From Streptomyces sp. B21-105 (GTDB lineage: Bacteria; Actinomycetota; Actinomycetes; Streptomycetales; Streptomycetaceae): 64,000 nucleotides of DNA. Shown piece after piece: positions 60,158 to 64,000 of the stretch. Numbering within the stretch: position 1 is the stretch's first letter; every line of letters begins with the position of its first letter. Under the pieces are notes generated by a model. The model saw nothing but the letters and a program-made list of their open reading frames with translations, was not told the DNA's origin and made no database searches. The stretch lies in assembly GCF_036898465.1 (NCBI RefSeq), contig NZ_JARUMJ010000001.1:5084001-5148000 (forward strand). The letters are read 5' to 3'. The translations under genes were made by a program, and so were the position numbers.

Positions 60158-61942
60158 TCAGGCGGCGGCGGACTCGTCGCCGCGCGTGGCGGTCAATCGG
60201 CCGTCCAGGGAACGCACGGCCATGCCGTCGGTCGTGAGGTCCTTCACGGCCTTGGATACGGCGCTCTTGGACAGGCCGGTGATGGTGACCAGGTCCTTCT
60301 GGCGGATCGGTTCGTCGGCGGTCTCGATGGCCTTGAGGACGCGGGCGAGGGCGCTGTCCGGGGCGGGCTCGACCGGCGCCGTGGTCTTGACGAGGGTGAG
60401 GGTCGGGGCGCCCGCGGCTTCCACCGTGGGGGCGACGGAGCGGGACCACGGGGTGCGGTCGGGCAGGGCGATGACGACGGCCTTGTCCATGTAGCGGACC
60501 TTGACCGGGTCGGGCTTGCGCTTGCCGTTGCGGATCAAGGCCACGCCCGGGACGGGGAGTTCGTCGGCGTTCCAGCCCTTGGCCTGTGCGTCCTCACCGA
60601 GGACCACGCGCGCTTCGGCCGGCGTGCGCACGGCCAGGCAGATGGAGACGCCGATCTGCGGGGCGATCTGCTTGGGGATGCCGTCACCGATGGTGGGCTT
60701 CTGGGTCATCCACCACAGGTCGATGCACGCCGCGCGGCCCATGCGGGCGATGGACTCCAGGCCCGGCAGCGCGGAGCGGTTCACGGTGCGGGTTTTACCG
60801 TCTGCGGTCTCCGTCTCGCACGGGACCTTGTCGGCGGCCGTCATGACCTCGGCGCCCTCGTCGACGACGACCGTGATGCGCGGCCGGTCTGCCGTGGGGG
60901 TCCAGGTGTCCTGTCCCTTGGGCAGGATGCTGAGCCGCTCCAGCATCTCCGTCTCCAGCTCGTCGACTACGTCGACCACTTCGCGCGGGGTGGAGGCGAC
61001 ACGGGCGCGGTGGTCCCACAACCGGCCTTCGACGCGCTTGAGGTCGATGATGACGAGCGCGTTCGTGTCGCCCTCGGACGCGTCGTACAGCAGTGGCCGG
61101 GAGGCCACCGACTTGCCTGCGCCGGACCGTCCGGCGATCAGCAGCCGCTCCCCGAGCGGCACGGTGACCTGCTCGCCGGTGACGGTGTCGACCCCGAGCG
61201 AGCGCCGTTCGGGCGTCCACGTGAGGTCGTCGCCGTCGGCCGCGCTGCGGGTGCGCAAGGTCAGTTCGGCCCAGCCGCCTTGCTTGCCCGCCTTGATCTG
61301 CACGCGCAGGCTCGTGCGGGCCCCGAGCAGGTTACGGATGTGGTCTTCGGCCGCGCGCAGCTTGGTCGCGGTCCACGTCCCGTCGAGGCGGACGGCGCAC
61401 ACGATCCCGGCTTCGGTCAGCCGGGGCCGACCGGTCAGCGTGCCTGCCAGCCCGCGCTGTTCGGCGTGCTCTTTCCAGTGCTGCGGCTGCAACCGCTTCA
61501 GCAGCGCCGACTCCTCGGCGGTGGGCTTCAGTCCGGTGGTGTCGCGCTCGCGCACGGCGATCCACACGGTCAGCGCGGTGACGGCGGCGACGAGGGCGAC
61601 AGCCGACCACACCCACACGCGGGTGGGCACCTGCGGCAGCCACACGTACCCGGCGGCGCCGAGCGTGGCGCTGGTCTTGGCGGCGAACAGCCACAGCGGG
61701 TCGGGCACGCGCCGCTTGGCGGTGCGCAGTTCGCGCTCCGCGCGGTGGCGGATGGGGGTGACGCCTTCGGGGTCGATGGCGCGTGCGGTGGCGAGCGCGC
61801 GACGGGCATCGCGCACCAGCGGCTTGCGTTCGGCACGCAGGGCGCGGCGGCGCTCGGCTTCCTTGCGCCAGTGCTCGGCACTCCAGCGGGCGGCGGTGGC
61901 GGCGTACTGACGATGGGTGCGCCAGACTTGTCCGTGACTCAC
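60158..61942 (-). CDS. FtsK/SpoIIIE-like conjugation protein TraB
   Basis: A 594-residue motor that moves double-stranded DNA from donor to recipient mycelium in Streptomyces conjugation. Two membrane segments lie near residues 85-130 (TSATLGAAGYVWLPQ, SAVALVAAVTALTVWIA). The ATPase core has LIAGRSGAGKSVASRPLL as Walker A and ITVVVDEGAEVM as Walker B. The last about 65 residues (DEPIRQKDLVTITGLSKSA) form a winged helix of the FtsK-gamma type, which in Streptomyces TraB reads 8-bp repeats in the clt locus. GTG 61942 starts VSHGQVWRTH. The 8-bp repeat cluster at 56647-56852 is a natural target candidate. Confidence 0.9.
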   Translation of the reverse strand: MSHGQVWRTHRQYAATAARWSAEHWRKEAERRRALRAERKPLVRDARRALATARAIDPEGVTPIRHRAERELRTAKRRVPDPLWLFAAKTSATLGAAGYVWLPQVPTRVWVWSAVALVAAVTALTVWIAVRERDTTGLKPTAEESALLKRLQPQHWKEHAEQRGLAGTLTGRPRLTEAGIVCAVRLDGTWTATKLRAAEDHIRNLLGARTSLRVQIKAGKQGGWAELTLRTRSAADGDDLTWTPERRSLGVDTVTGEQVTVPLGERLLIAGRSGAGKSVASRPLLYDASEGDTNALVIIDLKRVEGRLWDHRARVASTPREVVDVVDELETEMLERLSILPKGQDTWTPTADRPRITVVVDEGAEVMTAADKVPCETETADGKTRTVNRSALPGLESIARMGRAACIDLWWMTQKPTIGDGIPKQIAPQIGVSICLAVRTPAEARVVLGEDAQAKGWNADELPVPGVALIRNGKRKPDPVKVRYMDKAVVIALPDRTPWSRSVAPTVEAAGAPTLTLVKTTAPVEPAPDSALARVLKAIETADEPIRQKDLVTITGLSKSAVSKAVKDLTTDGMAVRSLDGRLTATRGDESAAA

Positions 61943-61973
61943 GGGTGTCCTCGTTTCCGGGATGAGTGGGTCG

Positions 61974-62006
61974 GTGGTGACGGGCCCTGCGACGGCCCGT
62001 CACCAC
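61974..62006 (-). terminator. Hairpin upstream of traB
   Basis: Perfect 13-bp arms (GTGGTGACGGGCC and complement) with a 7-base loop lie between the upstream accessory genes and traB. It could separate the two transcription units; the 62007-62207 DNA holds no other recognisable feature. Confidence 0.65.
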
Positions 62007-62207
62007 ACACAGGTGTTACGCGGAGTGAGCGTGTTTCCGGTTTCCTGGTTTCCGAGGCGGCCCCTACGCGTGTGCGCGCGAGGACGGAAACTTCCGTCAC
62101 CCTGCGTCGCTACGGGGCTTCTGGCGGCCGAACGTCCTCCCGGGGGTAAAACCCCCTCCGGAAGGCCCCTCGGGCGCCCTGCGGGCCGCCTACGGCCTCA
62201 CGGTGTT

Positions 62208-62573
62208 TCAGCGGCCCTTGCGGCCGGTCCTGCCGGTGCCCTTGCCGCCGTCGGCGACGGCGCGGACGACGGTGACGACGGACCAGCCGAGCACGAGCGC
62301 GATGAAGGCGAGCATCGCGAGGTTCGCGGCGATGGCGGTCAGGGCGCCGACGAGCAGCGGGCCGAAGTAGACGCCGGCCGCGACTGCACCGGCCCCGACA
62401 CCGGAGCCGAGCGCGACGCGCTGCACCGTGCGGTCCGGCGGCGCCTGGTGGATGTGCACCACCTGCGGCCCGGCGGGCTGCTGCGCGGGCAGGTTGGCGG
62501 GGTCGGCGTAGACGTGGCGGCCGTCGGGGAGCTGGACGACCATCAGCGGGCGTTGTGCGGGGAGCTGTTCCAT
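62208..62573 (-). CDS. Small membrane protein of the AICE
   Basis: A 121-residue protein with a Pro/Gln-rich N-terminus (MEQLPAQRPLMVVQLPDGRH), two hydrophobic segments (ALGSGVGAGAVAAGVYFGPL and AANLAMLAFIALVLGWSVV) and a basic tail (GKGTGRTGRKGR). The layout recalls small Spd-type spread proteins that help TraB-driven intramycelial transfer, but I see no firm family match. Start ATG 62573 lies inside the end of the upstream zinc-protein gene. Confidence 0.72.
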   Translation of the reverse strand: MEQLPAQRPLMVVQLPDGRHVYADPANLPAQQPAGPQVVHIHQAPPDRTVQRVALGSGVGAGAVAAGVYFGPLLVGALTAIAANLAMLAFIALVLGWSVVTVVRAVADGGKGTGRTGRKGR

Positions 62574-62914
62574 GACGCACCCTCCGGGGCGTTGTCGGGG
62601 AAAGCGCAGGCAGGACACATGCCGAGGGAGGGCGGGATGACGTATCCCGCGTCGCGGCGGCACTCGGGGCAGATGCGGCGGGCGGCGTTGGCCTTGGCCA
62701 GGGCCGCCCAACGGGCCGGGGTCATCGCCCGCACAGGCTTGGCGCGGTCGATGCGGTAGAGGTAGGCGACGAGCGGGCCCCGTCGGCGCCGGGGCCGCTC
62801 CAGCTGAGCCGCCACCCCCTGACCACCGGGACGGAGTCCGAGGGCGCGGAGCTGGCGGTAGGTCGCGTAGCCGTCCGGGGCGAGCCGCCACCGGTAGACG
62901 GGTAGCGCGGTCAT
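62543..62914 (-). CDS. Zinc-ribbon accessory protein (RRQRL-motif type)
   Basis: A 123-residue basic protein. The N-terminal part (VYRWRLAPDGYATYRQLRAL) is followed by an Arg-rich stretch, then MTPARWAALAKANAARR, and a zinc ribbon CPECRRDAGYV with CPAC 18-20 residues later. I recall proteins like this in Streptomyces AICEs as RRQRL motif-containing zinc-binding proteins; the role is unknown. ATG 62914 shares one base with the upstream stop. It overlaps the next gene by 31 bp. Confidence 0.75.
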   Translation of the reverse strand: MTALPVYRWRLAPDGYATYRQLRALGLRPGGQGVAAQLERPRRRRGPLVAYLYRIDRAKPVRAMTPARWAALAKANAARRICPECRRDAGYVIPPSLGMCPACAFPDNAPEGASWNSSPHNAR

Positions 62915-63804
62915 CAGGCGACCTGCACGCCGCGCTCGGCCCGCAGGGTGTCGCGCAGGGCACGAGCGTTCGCCGGCGAGGTACGAACCTCGCGGCGGAT
63001 GCCCTCGGCGCTCAGCTTGGCGTCCGGCCAATCGGCCGTGGCCTTCCGCGCCTCGTCGAGCAGCTCGTCCGGGGTGCGCTTCGGGCGCGGCGTGCGGGCC
63101 GCCTCGGGCACGCGGCCGGTGGCCCCGCGCGGTCGGGTCGACTCGGCAGCCACCGCGTGCCGCTCGATCGGCGGCACGGTCGGCTGCTCGATGGCCCGGA
63201 CCGGCTTGATCGCCGTGGTCGACTTCAGGAAGCCGACGGCCACCGGCCGGGGCAGCGGCTTGAGGCTCGGAGTGATCGGCGCCGGGGTCGATACCGTGAG
63301 GTCAGAACTAGACCGATTCCTATCGGTATGAGTCGATTCCTCATCATTCCTGGTCGGAGCTTCGATCGGGGCGGGGCGGTGGTGCAGCACCTTCGCCACG
63401 AGGTCCGAGCCGAAGTAAATCGACCCGACCGGCAGCGACGTGGCGAGCAGCACCAGCATCCAGTTCGCCGCGTCCCACTCCGCGACTCGGCCCAACTCGA
63501 CCGACTGACCGTGGAGCTCCGGGACCAGGCCGTGCACGTAGTTCAGGACGAGAGAGGCGATGGTGTAGGCGGCCAGCACCCGCAGGGCGAATGTCCGGTC
63601 CCGTCCGGCGAGCACGAGCGTGGCGATCAGGGCCAGGGCCATGAGGCCGTCGACGACGAACGGATAGAGCGTCGCGGCCGTGGCGTCGGCGCCGATGGCA
63701 CCGGCGATGTCGCGCAGGGCGTTCCAGGACACCCGGAAGGCCATGGCGACCACGACGACCAGCGCAAGCACGAGGGCGGCGCGGCCCTTGCGGTGCAGGT
63801 TCAT
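62914..63804 (-). CDS. DUF2637-type membrane protein with DNA-binding-like tail
   Basis: A 296-residue protein with four hydrophobic segments in the first about 135 residues (ALVLALVVVVAMAFRVSWNA; TLYPFVVDGLMALALIATLV; then two more), matching DUF2637 proteins of Streptomyces plasmids and AICEs. A disordered Pro/Thr linker follows. The end (ADWPDAKLSAEGIRREVRTS) looks like a helix-turn-helix of SpdB/ParB-like type. A role in transfer or spread is likely but not shown. ATG 63804 overlaps the upstream gene's stop (ATGA). Confidence 0.8.
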   Translation of the reverse strand: MNLHRKGRAALVLALVVVVAMAFRVSWNALRDIAGAIGADATAATLYPFVVDGLMALALIATLVLAGRDRTFALRVLAAYTIASLVLNYVHGLVPELHGQSVELGRVAEWDAANWMLVLLATSLPVGSIYFGSDLVAKVLHHRPAPIEAPTRNDEESTHTDRNRSSSDLTVSTPAPITPSLKPLPRPVAVGFLKSTTAIKPVRAIEQPTVPPIERHAVAAESTRPRGATGRVPEAARTPRPKRTPDELLDEARKATADWPDAKLSAEGIRREVRTSPANARALRDTLRAERGVQVA

Positions 63805-64000
63805 GCGATGCCGCCCGTCTGACCGGGCAGGCCGTTGACGTGGTCGCGGTGCGCGGCGAGCACCCGCCGGCGGGCCCGGCGGATGCGCCGCTCGTCCAGC
63901 TCGCACGGCGTGCGGTCGATGACGATGATCTGTGCGTCCAGCAGCTCCATCTCCGCGCGGATGACGGGCATCTCCGCGTCGATGGCGTCCAGCTCCGCGT
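63801..64000 (-). CDS. Small acidic coiled-coil AICE protein (partial, 5' end off window)
   Basis: The last about 65 residues are visible. They form a charged helix with the repeat ELDAIDAEMPVIRAEMELLD and then DERRIRRARRRVL, ending GLPGQTGGIA. This resembles DUF6284-type small proteins of AICEs, but I am not certain. The stop overlaps the start of the DUF2637 gene by 4 bp, so they are coupled. Function unknown. Confidence 0.65.
   Translation of the reverse strand, partial: AELDAIDAEMPVIRAEMELLDAQIIVIDRTPCELDERRIRRARRRVLAAHRDHVNGLPGQTGGIA

Larger units (their letters stand above)
54850..64000. mobile_element. Actinomycete integrative and conjugative element (left part)
   Basis: Starting in the 3' half of tRNA-Thr, the DNA carries the canonical AICE set: tyrosine integrase, small excisionase, Prim-Pol and helicase-like replication proteins, an FtsK-like TraB transfer protein and small accessory proteins. 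The right end and attR are outside the window. All genes run towards the tRNA. The Prim-Pol class differs from the RepSA class of pSAM2. The left limit is given at the T-arm of the tRNA, where the repeated attachment core is usually found; the exact core cannot be fixed without attR. Confidence 0.88.

Noticed and set aside
60501..61910. 469-residue plus-strand frame over traB
   Set aside because: Antisense shadow; the minus strand has Walker motifs and a winged helix.

Overview
The window is high-GC DNA (mostly GC-rich codons, frequent GTG/TTG starts, 4-bp ATGA/GTGA overlaps) and carries hallmark Streptomyces genes (wblA, bldG, a Tad pilus cluster, a fused TMK, an AICE). The order PBP - wblA - two ArsA-like ATPases - crp - nth - nhaA - acsA - tad cluster - helicase - bldG - hppA - topA - tmk - holB - protease - tRNA-Thr matches, from memory, the chromosome core around SCO3580 to SCO3540 of S. 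coelicolor. The host is therefore almost certainly a Streptomyces; the species cannot be named from the sequence.

Layout. 1-4465: a class A penicillin-binding protein running off the left edge, then an IS110-family insertion with a small unknown gene beside it, placed between the PBP and wblA. 4466-8041: wblA, two convergent-oriented ArsA/GET3-like ATPases, a DUF4177 protein and a RidA protein. 8308-15635: Nudix and metallo-hydrolase genes, a nucleotidyltransferase, the Crp regulator, endonuclease III, a CoA-type Nudix hydrolase and a MarP-like membrane serine protease. 16080-24569 (minus strand): alpha/beta hydrolase, holin-X-like membrane protein, NhaA, acetyl-CoA synthetase and a SulP transporter-carbonic anhydrase fusion. 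24906-29497: a deacetylase-like lipoprotein, a CooC-like ATPase divergent from a degenerate Fic protein, and a HAD phosphatase.

30086-35912 is a Tad/Flp pilus operon (TadZ, TadA, TadB, TadC, pilin-like DUF4244, two TadE-like proteins) that collides tail-to-tail with a DUF1998-type helicase gene; the two C-terminal tails are coded by opposite strands of one 24-bp tandem repeat. 38413-39295 holds bldG and its anti-sigma partner, followed by the proton-pumping pyrophosphatase, a lipoprotein, a methyltransferase, topA, the membrane-domain/thymidylate-kinase/coiled-coil fusion, DNA polymerase III delta prime and a secreted tripeptidyl-aminopeptidase-like protease.

From the tRNA-Thr(CGU) gene at 54804-54877 to the right edge lies the left part of an actinomycete integrative and conjugative element: integrase, excisionase, a cluster of an 8-bp repeat, a Prim-Pol/helicase replication pair, an orphan cytosine methyltransferase, an FtsK-like TraB transfer protein and small accessory proteins, nearly all on the minus strand and often overlapping by 1-4 bp. 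The strongest leads for something new are the 8-bp repeat cluster (56647-56852), the IS110 left end with its probable guide RNA, the double-strand-coded repeat tails (35761-35912) and the degenerate Fic/ATPase pair.
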